A DNA stretch of 64,000 nucleotides from Candidatus Yanofskyibacteriota bacterium (GTDB taxonomy: Bacteria; Patescibacteria; Paceibacteria; 2-02-FULL-40-12; IGHO2-12-FULL-4). The position numbers and the translations under genes are program-made. Location: positions 62,001-126,000 of the forward strand of contig JACPNK010000002.1 of assembly GCA_016185525.1 (NCBI GenBank), given 5' to 3'. The first letter of the stretch is position 1; every line of letters starts with the position of its first letter. Of the stretch, positions 7,598 to 14,800 are shown in pieces. The notes beneath the pieces were generated by a model. That model saw only the letters and a list, made by a program, of their open reading frames with translations, searched no databases and had not been told where the DNA came from.

Positions 7598-7630
7598 GCC
7601 CTATTGGAAACCCCGATAGGGCTTTTTTCT
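7598..7630 (+). terminator. Rho-independent terminator of the structured RNA
   Basis: GCCCTAT (7598-7604) pairs with ATAGGGC (7616-7622), followed by TTTTTTCTTTT. This is a classic terminator and marks the likely 3' end of the large RNA. Confidence 0.85.
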
Positions 7631-7674
7631 TTTGCATAATTTCGGGATTTTGTTTAGAGTAACAAAAAAGCCCA

Positions 7675-8110
7675 AATGACAAATGAACAAATGACAAATC
7701 AAATCCAAAGCTCAAATGTCAAAAAATACGATTTGGAAGAAAGAACAGCAGTTTTGGGGCAAAACATAATCGATTTTGTAAGAACTTTATCTAAAAACTC
7801 AATTACTAATCCGCTTATTAGTCAAGTAGTTAGAGCTGGAACAAGCATCGGAGCAAACTACATGGAAGCAGACGCATCCGAATCAAAAAAAGATTTTCTA
7901 CACAAAATTGGTATCTGCAAAAAAGAAAGCAAAGAAACGATGCACTGGCTAAGGATGATAGCGCATGCTATGCCTGAAAAACAAAACCAATGCAGGCAAC
8001 TGTGGAAAGAAGCGCATGAACTTTTATTGATATTTTCCAGTATTGCTAAAAGAAAGTATTAGTTTGGATTTTGACATTGATTTGTCATTTGGATTTTGTC
8101 ATTTGTCATT
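7675..8110. repeat. Inverted ACAAATGA-type repeats flanking the four-helix-bundle gene
   Basis: The left arm (7675-7722) has units such as AATGACAAATGAACAAATG and the right arm (8068-8110) has the complement (GATTTGTCATTTGG, TTGTCATTTGTCATT). The arms could pair and bring the gene into one large stem-loop. The left arm is translated as the N-terminus MTNEQMTNQIQSSNVK. Confidence 0.7.
7676..8062 (+). CDS. Four-helix-bundle protein (23S rRNA intervening-sequence type)
   Basis: A 128-residue helical protein of the four-helix-bundle family (TIGR02436), originally found encoded in intervening sequences within 23S rRNA genes. Typical family words are visible: DLEERTAVLGQNIIDFV, SKNSITNPLISQVVRAGTSI, GANYMEADASESKKDFLHK and CKKESKETMHWLRMI. 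Function is unknown. It stands alone between the structured RNA and mreB. The gene start is made of ACAAATGA repeats (7675-7722), and an inverted copy lies just downstream (about 8068-8110), so gene plus repeats look like one inserted unit. The exact start among several in-frame ATGs is uncertain. Confidence 0.85.
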   Translation: MTNEQMTNQIQSSNVKKYDLEERTAVLGQNIIDFVRTLSKNSITNPLISQVVRAGTSIGANYMEADASESKKDFLHKIGICKKESKETMHWLRMIAHAMPEKQNQCRQLWKEAHELLLIFSSIAKRKY

Positions 8111-8118
8111 AAAATTTT

Positions 8119-9168
8119 ATGTTAAACAAACTCTTCGGATTTTTCTCAAAAGACATTGGCATAGACTTGGGTACGGCTAATACCTTAGTTTATGTGCGGG
8201 GCAAGGGCATAGTTATTAATGAGCCGTCAATTGTAGCCATAAACAACAAAACCGGGACAATTTTAGAAATTGGCCAGGAGGCCAGAAAAATGGTTGGCCG
8301 GACACCGGGTTACATTGTGGTTGCCAGGCCTTTGGTTGCCGGTGTGGTTTCCGATTTTGAAGTAACCGAGCAGATGCTCAAATATTTTATTGACAAAGTT
8401 CATCAGGAAAGTTTCTCTCTTTTGCCACGGCCCAGAGTGGTGATCGGCGTGCCCTCCGGAGTGACTGAAGTTGAAAAAAGGGCGGTGGAAGACGCGGCTT
8501 ACAATGCCGGCGCCAGAGAAGTTTATTTAATTGAAGAACCGATGGCGGCGGCAATCGGCGCCAGACTGCCGGTGCAGGAAGCGGCGGCCAATGTGATTAT
8601 TGACATCGGCGGCGGCTCTACGGAAGTTGCCGTTATTTCTATGGGGGGCGTGGTTGCTTCCCGTTCTTTACGCATCGCCGGCAATAAATTTAACGAGGAT
8701 ATAATCCGCTATCTGCGCGAGGAGAGAAACATGCTGATAGGCGAGGCGACTGCCGAAAATATAAAAATTCGTTTAGGTTCGGCCTACCCTTTGGACGAGG
8801 AGTTGAGCGGAGAAATCAGAGGCCGGGATTTGGTCAGCGGTTTGCCTCGTGAGATTGTCATTACTTCCGAAGAAATACGCAAAGCAATTTCACGGTCTGT
8901 CAAAAGCATTTTAACTGACATCAAGGCTACCATAGAAGAAACTCCGCCGGAATTAATCGCTGACTTGTTGAGTCGAAATGTTTACCTTTCGGGCGGAGGC
9001 AGTCTTTTGCGGGGCATGGATGAGATAGTTTCTCACGAAATTAAACTGCCGGTCAAAGTTGTTGATGACCCGCTGACTTCTGTCGCCAGAGGCTGTGGTT
9101 TTGTTTTGGAGAACATAGATAAACTCAAAGAAGTTTTAGTGGAAACCTCTAAAGAGGCTTATCTATAA
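8119..9168 (+). CDS. mreB: Rod shape-determining protein MreB
   Basis: A 349-residue actin-like ATPase that forms membrane-bound filaments and positions the elongation machinery. Visible motifs: phosphate-1 DIGIDLGTANTLVYVRGKG, VIGVPSGVTEVEKRAV, phosphate-2 NVIIDIGGGSTEVAVISMGG, and the adenosine motif YLSGGGSLLRGMDE. Length and motif order are normal. It opens the mreB-mreC-mreD-mrdA cluster (mreC begins 4 bp after its stop), the standard elongasome operon, implying a rod or elongating cell. Confidence 0.97.
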   Translation: MLNKLFGFFSKDIGIDLGTANTLVYVRGKGIVINEPSIVAINNKTGTILEIGQEARKMVGRTPGYIVVARPLVAGVVSDFEVTEQMLKYFIDKVHQESFSLLPRPRVVIGVPSGVTEVEKRAVEDAAYNAGAREVYLIEEPMAAAIGARLPVQEAAANVIIDIGGGSTEVAVISMGGVVASRSLRIAGNKFNEDIIRYLREERNMLIGEATAENIKIRLGSAYPLDEELSGEIRGRDLVSGLPREIVITSEEIRKAISRSVKSILTDIKATIEETPPELIADLLSRNVYLSGGGSLLRGMDEIVSHEIKLPVKVVDDPLTSVARGCGFVLENIDKLKEVLVETSKEAYL

Positions 9169-9171
9169 AAA

Positions 9172-9960
9172 ATGCAAAAGAGTTTTTTGAAAAAAATTTT
9201 GCTGGCACTGGCAATCTTAGTCTTGCTGGTTTTTTTAAATAACTACGCAACTAACCAATTTTTCAAAAGTTTTTTGGTTCAAGCTCTCAAGCCTTTTTTA
9301 ATCAAGACATATGCGAGCCTGAACAGTTTTCAATTCAGGCTGGTTTCTTGGTTTAGAATAGACAATATAATTTTAGAAAATCAGTTTTTAAGCCAGCAAA
9401 ACCGCCAGTTATTTTCCAAGACTTTAAAAATGGAAGAACTGGAAAAAGAAAACGAGTTTCTTAGGAAAGAACTTGGCGTGTCTCAAAGAAGAAAGTGGCA
9501 GATTGAGATTGCCAGTATTTTCCAGCTTAACACTAGCGGAGCATTTCGTACGGCTTTTGTGGACAAAGGAAGCAACCAAGGGATTAAATCAGGCATGGCT
9601 GTCGTTTTTGGGGGTGAAATACTGGTTGGCGTTATCAAAGAAGTTTTTCCGGACAGTTCCATGATATTGCTGGTTACCGACCCCAGGCTTACCGTCAGCG
9701 TCAAATCAAAAGAAGCTGAAGTTTCAGCGAGAGCAGTCGGAAGTTTAGACCAAGGTTTGTTTCTGGAACTGGTTGCTAATCAAGAAAACGTTAAAACAGG
9801 CGACCTTTTTTTAACCAGCGGTTTGGACAGTTTGTCAAGCGCTTTAGTCGTCGGCCGGGTGGCCAGTATAAAATCCGACGACAGAGGGTTGTTCAAAACC
9901 GTACGGCTTGAACCGGAATTTCAGAATATCTTGCCGGAAAGCGTATTTATCATAAAATGA
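9172..9960 (+). CDS. mreC: Rod shape-determining protein MreC
   Basis: A 262-residue bitopic protein: N-terminal TM helix (about 8-25), a coiled-coil stretch (about 65-97, MEELEKENEFLRKELGV), then the two beta-barrel domains with the family words GSNQGIKSGMAVVFGGEILVG and VFPDSSMILLVTDP. MreC links MreB inside to PBP2 outside. It follows mreB by 4 bp, and its TGA stop overlaps the mreD start (ATGA). Confidence 0.93.
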   Translation: MQKSFLKKILLALAILVLLVFLNNYATNQFFKSFLVQALKPFLIKTYASLNSFQFRLVSWFRIDNIILENQFLSQQNRQLFSKTLKMEELEKENEFLRKELGVSQRRKWQIEIASIFQLNTSGAFRTAFVDKGSNQGIKSGMAVVFGGEILVGVIKEVFPDSSMILLVTDPRLTVSVKSKEAEVSARAVGSLDQGLFLELVANQENVKTGDLFLTSGLDSLSSALVVGRVASIKSDDRGLFKTVRLEPEFQNILPESVFIIK

Positions 9961-10484
9961 ACAGCAAAAACTTTTTGATTATTGCTTTAGCTATTTTTCT
10001 GGTGAAAGTTGTGTTTTTACCTGCCGGCAAGGTTTGGCTTAACGCGGATCTTTTTGCTTGCCTAGTTTTGACCGCCGTCATAATTGACAAAAATTTTTCA
10101 GAAAAAGTTTTTTTAATTTTAGTTTTTTCTTTGATTTTTGACGCTTTTTCCGGCAACACTTTCGGTTCGGCTTCTTTAGCGCTTTTCTTTTCAACACTGG
10201 TTATTTTTTGGTCCAAAAAATTCATACTCCTGTCTGACAAAAGTTTTTTTGTCAACTTTTTATGGCTTTTATTTTTTTATTTCTTGTATCTTTTTTTTCT
10301 TTCAGGCGCAGAAAGTTTATTCTACTTTTATCTCTATGATCAAGCAGTCTTGGCTTTTAGCAATATTTTTAAAGTAAATTTTACTTCATCAAATCTTGTT
10401 CAAACTTTTTTACTATTTACGGTTTTTATATTTTTAATCAACCGCTATGTGGGGGAAAAAAAGATATCAAATTTCAAATTTTGA
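9957..10484 (+). CDS. mreD: MreD-like membrane protein
   Basis: A 175-residue, very hydrophobic protein with about five membrane segments, rich in Phe and Leu. Sequence motifs of MreD are weak (LIFDAFSGNTFGSASLALFF resembles the conserved D-x-x-x-G-x-x-G region), so the call leans on its place between mreC and the PBP2 gene. It overlaps mreC by 4 bp and the next gene by 38 bp, suggesting translational coupling. Confidence 0.75.
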   Translation: MNSKNFLIIALAIFLVKVVFLPAGKVWLNADLFACLVLTAVIIDKNFSEKVFLILVFSLIFDAFSGNTFGSASLALFFSTLVIFWSKKFILLSDKSFFVNFLWLLFFYFLYLFFLSGAESLFYFYLYDQAVLAFSNIFKVNFTSSNLVQTFLLFTVFIFLINRYVGEKKISNFKF

Positions 10485-12342
10485 GGAAGATACGGTTTCA
10501 CCGGAAGAAACTTTGATTGACTCTTTGAACAGCCGATCAAAAATTGAGCTGCCGATTTCGCAATCCATTATTCAAGTTTTTTATTTTCTGGTTGGCCTAG
10601 TGCTGTTTCTTTACCTTTTTTTCAGTTTCAAGCTTGGGGTTCTGGAGGGGAAAGACTTCCGAAGCTTGGCTTTAAGCAACCGCTCTACGGTTTACGATAT
10701 TCCGTCTATGCGCGGGGCTATATTAGACAGTGACGGTGAGGTTTTGGCTGGCAACACTCCGGTTTTTGACCTGATAGCCATATCAGCCGACCTGCCCAAA
10801 AAAGAAGAAGAACTAAGATTTTGGTCTGAAAATCTGGCCGGAATTTTAAATGACAAGCCCGAAAACATATTTTCTATTCTGCAGGAAAAAGAGCGCCAAG
10901 CGGTATTTTTTGTAAAAAAAGATGTGGCAAAAGAAAAAGTCATACAGATACAAAACCGCTACCAAAAAGGGGTTTTTGTCGTTAGCGGAGCTCAACGGTC
11001 TTATTCGGAAAGTGTTAAATTTTCCAGTATTTTGGGCTACACGGGAAAGGTAAATCAGGATGATCTAAAGGATGAGTATTACATTATCAATGACCGTAAG
11101 GGCCGGTCTGGTTTGGAAGAAAAATTTGAAGACGTTTTGAGAGGCAAGCATGGGCAGATTTTTTTTGACAGAGCAAATAAAAGATATGTGGTTAAGCCGG
11201 CCAGTCCCGGCGGCGGTTTGGTTTTAAATATTGATTCCGATGTTCAGAAAGCGCTTTATGATTCCGTAGAAACTGTTTTGCGTTCTGTCGGCTTGAAAGC
11301 CGGTTCGGCAGTTGCCCAAAATCCGAAAACAGGTGAAATTTTGGGCATGGTCAGTTTCCCTTCTTTTGATAATAGTCTTTTTTCTTCCGAATTGAGCGAA
11401 GAGCTGTTTAAAAAATATTTTGAAAACAAAAACAGGCCGATATTTAACCGGGCAGTGAGCGGGAAATATAACCCGGGTTCCACAATCAAGCCCTTGTTAG
11501 CGTTGGCCGGTCTGAAAGAAAATGTCATTTCTCCGGAAACTACGATTGTTGATCTTAATGGCTATATTACCGTAAAAAGCATCTACGATCCCAGTGTTGT
11601 TTACAAATTTAGAGACTGGAAAGTGCAGGGCACTTTGAATTTAAAAAAGGCCATTGCTCAATCGTCCGATATTTACTTTTATTCTGTCGGCGGCGGTTAC
11701 GGCATCATAAAAGGACTTGGTTTTGAAAAGTTGGAAAAATATTTCAGGACTTTTTTGATAGATCAAGTTTTGGGCATAGATATTTCCGGCGAAGCGGCTG
11801 GCTTTGTGCCTAACGAAGAGTGGAAGCTGGAAAAGACCGGCCAACCTTGGTTTACGGGCGATACTTACAATGTTTCTATTGGACAAGGCGACCTTCTGGC
11901 TACTCCTTTGTGGCTTAGCTCTTATGTTTCGGCCATAGCCAATGGCGGCACTTTTTACAAACCGTTTCTGGTGAAAAAAATTATTGATGGAGAACAAAAA
12001 GCGGTGCAGATTTTCAAAAGCGAGGAGTTGGCCAAACTGCCTTTTGATGTCCGGACTTTGGATATAGTCAGAGAAGCTATGAAAGAAGTGGTTGTTTCCG
12101 GTACGGCCAAAATGTTGAACTCCTTGCCTGTCAAAATTGCCGCCAAAACCGGTACGGCCGAAGTGGGTGTCAAAGGTTCGGGCCTTAACTCGGTTTTCAT
12201 CGCTTATGCTCCTTTTGATGATCCGGAGATTGCTGTTTCTATAGTTATTGAAAACATAGGACAGAAACAGGGTTTGGCTGTCTTGGCCGCAAAGCAATTT
12301 TTTGAAAAATATTTTGAGGACTTGATTCCTTCTTCAAATTAA
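10447..12342 (+). CDS. mrdA: Penicillin-binding protein 2 (elongation transpeptidase)
   Basis: A 631-residue class B PBP that cross-links peptidoglycan with RodA/MreBCD. One TM helix (about 40-60) is followed by the dimerisation region (DIPSMRGAILDSDGEVLAGN) and the transpeptidase domain: active-site S345-T-I-K, the second motif S406-S-D and the third motif K567-T-G. The domain also has GVFVVSGAQRSYSES and SIGQGDLLATPLWL, usual in PBP2. Its start lies within the mreD end (38-bp overlap). No rodA is seen in the window. Confidence 0.93.
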   Translation: MWGKKRYQISNFEEDTVSPEETLIDSLNSRSKIELPISQSIIQVFYFLVGLVLFLYLFFSFKLGVLEGKDFRSLALSNRSTVYDIPSMRGAILDSDGEVLAGNTPVFDLIAISADLPKKEEELRFWSENLAGILNDKPENIFSILQEKERQAVFFVKKDVAKEKVIQIQNRYQKGVFVVSGAQRSYSESVKFSSILGYTGKVNQDDLKDEYYIINDRKGRSGLEEKFEDVLRGKHGQIFFDRANKRYVVKPASPGGGLVLNIDSDVQKALYDSVETVLRSVGLKAGSAVAQNPKTGEILGMVSFPSFDNSLFSSELSEELFKKYFENKNRPIFNRAVSGKYNPGSTIKPLLALAGLKENVISPETTIVDLNGYITVKSIYDPSVVYKFRDWKVQGTLNLKKAIAQSSDIYFYSVGGGYGIIKGLGFEKLEKYFRTFLIDQVLGIDISGEAAGFVPNEEWKLEKTGQPWFTGDTYNVSIGQGDLLATPLWLSSYVSAIANGGTFYKPFLVKKIIDGEQKAVQIFKSEELAKLPFDVRTLDIVREAMKEVVVSGTAKMLNSLPVKIAAKTGTAEVGVKGSGLNSVFIAYAPFDDPEIAVSIVIENIGQKQGLAVLAAKQFFEKYFEDLIPSSN

Positions 12343-12401
12343 GTTAAAATTCTTTTCTATATTTTACGTTAAAAGTTAGAGCATATTTTTAAACAACATT
12401 T

Positions 12402-12866
12402 ATGATAAACAAAGGACAATATTTCAGTCCGGAAGGGTTGGAAAAAATGAAGAAAGAACTTGAAGAACGCAAGTATGTTTTGCGCAAAGAAATTGCCGCT
12501 AAAATTCTTGAAGCCAAAGACTTGGGCGACTTGGCCGAGAACGCCGAATTTACCGAGGCCAAAGAAATGCAGGCCTTTAACGAGGGACGGATTGAAGAGC
12601 TTGAAAGCATTGTCAAAAACGCGATGCTGATTTCAAGCGGTAAACAAAACGGAATCATTTCCGTCGGCTCTTCCGTTAAGGTTAAATCTTCCGTGGGCGA
12701 GTACACTTTTACCATTGTCGGCGCTTCGGAATCAAATCCGACTCAAGGCTTTATCTCTAATGAATCTCCTTTGGGCAAGGCTTTTTTGGGACAAAAAAAG
12801 GGGACTGAAGTAGAAGTTCAGACCCCCAAAGGAGTCGCTAAGTATAAAATTTTAGAGGTTCTCTAA
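12402..12866 (+). CDS. greA: Transcription elongation factor GreA
   Basis: A 154-residue factor that rescues backtracked RNA polymerase by stimulating transcript cleavage. The N-terminal coiled coil carries the conserved tip GDLAENAEFTEAKEMQAFNEGR, containing the acidic residues that reach the polymerase active site. The C-terminal FKBP-like domain has NPTQGFISNESPLGKAFLGQ. Its last 15 bp overlap the end of a convergent gene. Confidence 0.96.
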   Translation: MINKGQYFSPEGLEKMKKELEERKYVLRKEIAAKILEAKDLGDLAENAEFTEAKEMQAFNEGRIEELESIVKNAMLISSGKQNGIISVGSSVKVKSSVGEYTFTIVGASESNPTQGFISNESPLGKAFLGQKKGTEVEVQTPKGVAKYKILEVL

Positions 12867-13436
12867 TTGAACCATTTCTTTGTGAAGTTCTGCTATGTTG
12901 GGCGGGAAAATCCAGGGATAGTTTTTTACAAAGTCCGGTAACTTGTCGTAACAAAAACTTTGTGCCCCACTGTCCCACAACTCTTCTTGCAGGCGGTAGA
13001 AAGTCAACAGTTTTTTTGACTCCGGATTTTGCTCTATAAAAACTTGCCAATGAGAAGATTTTCCTAGCAGTTTGTCATTATGCCATAACCTACGTTCACC
13101 ATTACTATCTCTGACATAACTACATTTTGCCCAAAGGTATTCTTTTAGATAGTAGTCATCAGTCCAAGAATTACATGCTTGGTTTCTGGCCTTGTTATTT
13201 TTTTGATAAATAACGTCAACAATAAATCCATTTACGGTTCTTACATCGTCTGCCGTGATTCGGCGAGAGTTGGACTCCAACATGCACATAATGTAAGAAT
13301 AAGCAATCATTATTTTTTCCAGAATTTTAATGTGACGATCCCTGATTTCGTTATCGGCTTTAATTCTGGCCACTAATTTTTCAAACGAAGTGCTTTTGAC
13401 TAAGGCTAGTTCGGCTTGTTGATTCATTTGACTCAT
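12852..13436 (-). CDS. Unknown protein with LxLVKxT N-terminal motif (paralogue A)
   Basis: A 194-residue soluble protein that I do not recognise. The N-terminal part (LALVKSTSFEKLVARIKADN, then IRDRHIKILEKIMIAYSYI) is clearly related to the 156-residue protein at 14262: both have L-V-K-x-T-x-F-E-x-L, R-D, K-I/D-I-M-I/F-A-Y and a C-terminal PPN-x-x-EL block. It ends the minus-strand operon, overlaps its upstream neighbour by 4 bp and converges on greA. No signal peptide or membrane segment. Confidence 0.75.
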   Translation of the reverse strand: MSQMNQQAELALVKSTSFEKLVARIKADNEIRDRHIKILEKIMIAYSYIMCMLESNSRRITADDVRTVNGFIVDVIYQKNNKARNQACNSWTDDYYLKEYLWAKCSYVRDSNGERRLWHNDKLLGKSSHWQVFIEQNPESKKLLTFYRLQEELWDSGAQSFCYDKLPDFVKNYPWIFPPNIAELHKEMVQLENL

Positions 13437-14272
13437 TCCGACACCTCCTTTTCCGCATTATCCAAGGGGACCCCTTGGATAGATAAATTTTCCAAAAGAG
13501 TTTGCCAGGCGTTTATGTCTATCTGGTCCGAGTGTTTTTCTTCTTCAACCTTAAATTCGTAAGAGTTGTGAAGAACATGACCGTACTCACCTTGAAGCTG
13601 AATTGAAATCCTTGATATTGAGACAATTTGGATATTAGGGTCAGCTACACTCTTTTGATTGAAGCCGCCGTAATGTTTTTGCAGATGCTCTTTGTTTTCG
13701 GACTCAATTCCTAAAAGCTGTTCAATAAAGAATTTGCTGTTCTTTACTTCGTGGCTGTGATGGACTCTTATTTTCAGTTCCAGAGTAACGGGGTCGCCGT
13801 TACATCGGCAGTCTTCAAACTTTTGGACTGCCAGAACTGACCAGCCTGAAAAAGAATCGAGAACGGCTTTAAGCATGGGTTCCGGTTCAAATTTACTGCA
13901 GTAAGAAACCAGGTCGGCCAACATCGGACTGTATGAAGGCAGATTTAAGGCTTTATCAAAGTAAACTTTTGAAACCAGAAGGGGACTTGAGTTAAGGACC
14001 GGCAACACAACCGCTTGGGCTTGCAGAGCAATAGCATATGCCTTAAGCGCCAAACAAGATTGTCCGAATGAGGCAATTTGTCCGACTATATTTTTAATCC
14101 GGGTTACGGCTTCAAACGGGTCAACAGTGTTTGTTTGATAATCTCCGTTTGCAAGATTTGGAGGCCCGGCAGCAATCGGAAATTTTAACCCCGTATTTGA
14201 AACTTTTTTTGCTTTTTTTTCTACCGCCCAAAGCGGAAGTTCAAAATTTGTCCAGTTAATTTTAATTGCCAT
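13433..14272 (-). CDS. Unknown 279-residue protein
   Basis: Not recognised. The sequence is soluble, with helical, Ala-rich stretches (for example LALKAYAIALQAQAVVLPVL) and a Cys pair in EDCRCNGDPVTLELKI, followed by a beta-rich C-terminal half. It overlaps the upstream gene by 11 bp and the downstream one by 4 bp, so it is translationally coupled to the two related proteins on either side. Its 3' part contains a perfect 23-bp palindrome (13459-13481) in frame, encoding SIQGVPLDN. Confidence 0.7.
   Translation of the reverse strand: MAIKINWTNFELPLWAVEKKAKKVSNTGLKFPIAAGPPNLANGDYQTNTVDPFEAVTRIKNIVGQIASFGQSCLALKAYAIALQAQAVVLPVLNSSPLLVSKVYFDKALNLPSYSPMLADLVSYCSKFEPEPMLKAVLDSFSGWSVLAVQKFEDCRCNGDPVTLELKIRVHHSHEVKNSKFFIEQLLGIESENKEHLQKHYGGFNQKSVADPNIQIVSISRISIQLQGEYGHVLHNSYEFKVEEEKHSDQIDINAWQTLLENLSIQGVPLDNAEKEVSE
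13459..13481. repeat. Perfect 23-bp palindrome within a gene
   Basis: TATCCAAGGGG, a single A, then the exact complement CCCCTTGGATA. It lies in the coding sequence of the 279-residue protein and has the AAGGG/CCCTT core shared with palindromes at 14810 and 32620. Confidence 0.75.
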
Positions 14273-14732
14273 CTTTTTCCTCCTTTTCTTTTAGAGCTTC
14301 ATCCAAAAGTTCTTGAGTATTGGGCGGAAGTTCCCTGTCGTATCTTTTGGCATATTGAGCCAGTTTTTCGGGACAAATTATCTGATTTTCCGGATCCCAG
14401 AGGTTGTCCTGAAAATCTGTCTTGCCAATCTGAAAGAATCCGTTACGTCTTTTTCCCTTTTTATCTATTTCTTTAATTAAACAATTTATATCATCCCAGT
14501 TTGTTGGTATCCATTCCATGTCGAGTTTTTGTCTCATGTAGTTGTAGGCGAACATGATGTCTTTTAGATAAGTAAAGCAAGTGTCTCTGACGGAGTTTCT
14601 TTTGCTGATTCTGTTGCATAATTCTTCAAACGGCGTCGGTTTTACCAGGTTTAGTTTGGTTGGTTCTATAGATACCGGGTCCTCTGTTTCTATGAAATTT
14701 TCGTCAAATCCGTGAGCCATAAAAACCTCCAC
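14262..14732 (-). CDS. Unknown protein with LxLVKxT N-terminal motif (paralogue B)
   Basis: Listed as 156 residues; the better start may be the ATG at 14720 (MAHGFDENF), as the four codons before it overlap the likely ribosome-binding site GGAGGTTTTT. It shares KLNLVKPTPFEELCNRI, a following RDTCFTYLKDIMFAYNYM and a C-terminal LPPNTQELLDE block with paralogue A. It has its own promoter with the TTGAC-N5-GTCAA operator (14771-14799), although it also lies downstream of the two genes at 14801-16134. Function unknown. Confidence 0.72.
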   Translation of the reverse strand: MEVFMAHGFDENFIETEDPVSIEPTKLNLVKPTPFEELCNRISKRNSVRDTCFTYLKDIMFAYNYMRQKLDMEWIPTNWDDINCLIKEIDKKGKRRNGFFQIGKTDFQDNLWDPENQIICPEKLAQYAKRYDRELPPNTQELLDEALKEKEEKDGN

Positions 14733-14770
14733 TTTTTAACCTTTGTTTTTAATGTTCTAACTTGACAAAT

Positions 14771-14799
14771 ACTCTAACAAAACCTTGACAAAATGTCAA
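14771..14799 (-). promoter_or_regulatory. Promoter with TTGAC-N5-GTCAA operator (second transcript of the operon)
   Basis: On the reverse strand: -35 TTGACA (14794-14799), -10 TAGAGT (14771-14776), 17-nt spacer. The -35 box is half of the palindrome TTGAC-ATTTT-GTCAA (14785-14799), as in the promoters at 16192-16234 and 17526-17554. Confidence 0.7.
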
Positions 14800-14800
14800 T

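Larger units (their letters stand above)
6427..7630 (+). ncRNA. Candidate large structured non-coding RNA (about 1.2 kb)
   Basis: From promoter P2 to a terminator at 7598-7630 there is no convincing coding frame but almost continuous pairing. Examples: CTTGCAAAAT/ATTTTGCGAG (6452-6509); GCGAGACT/AGTCTCGC (6505-6584); TTTCTGTCTCC/GGGAGACAGAAA (6590-6623); GGAGAGTAG/CTACTCTCC (6650-6672); GCGAGGACCTGCTG/CAGCAGGTTCCTCG (6683-6769); GCGGAGC/GCTCCGC (6879-7020); CTACACC-GAAT-GGTGTAG (7080-7097); CTTCGCAAGATA/TATCTTGCGGAG (7099-7158); CTTCGCAAAAT/ATTTTGCGGAG (7467-7507). A tRNA-like domain lies near the 3' end. Size, tRNA association and ornate folding recall the GOLLD and ROOL classes, but I cannot assign it to either. 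A second terminator at 7258-7321 could end a shorter form. Confidence 0.6.

Noticed and set aside
6080..7630. tmRNA, RNase P RNA or SRP RNA as identity of the structured region
   Set aside because: I could not find the tmRNA 5' end or tag frame, the RNase P GAGGAAAGTCC-type core, or the SRP apical GGAA/AGCAG loop. A covariance-model search would settle it.
11641..12297. 218-residue open frame on the minus strand
   Set aside because: It lies antisense to the clear PBP2 gene, which has all catalytic motifs; the antisense frame has no recognisable features or own start signals.
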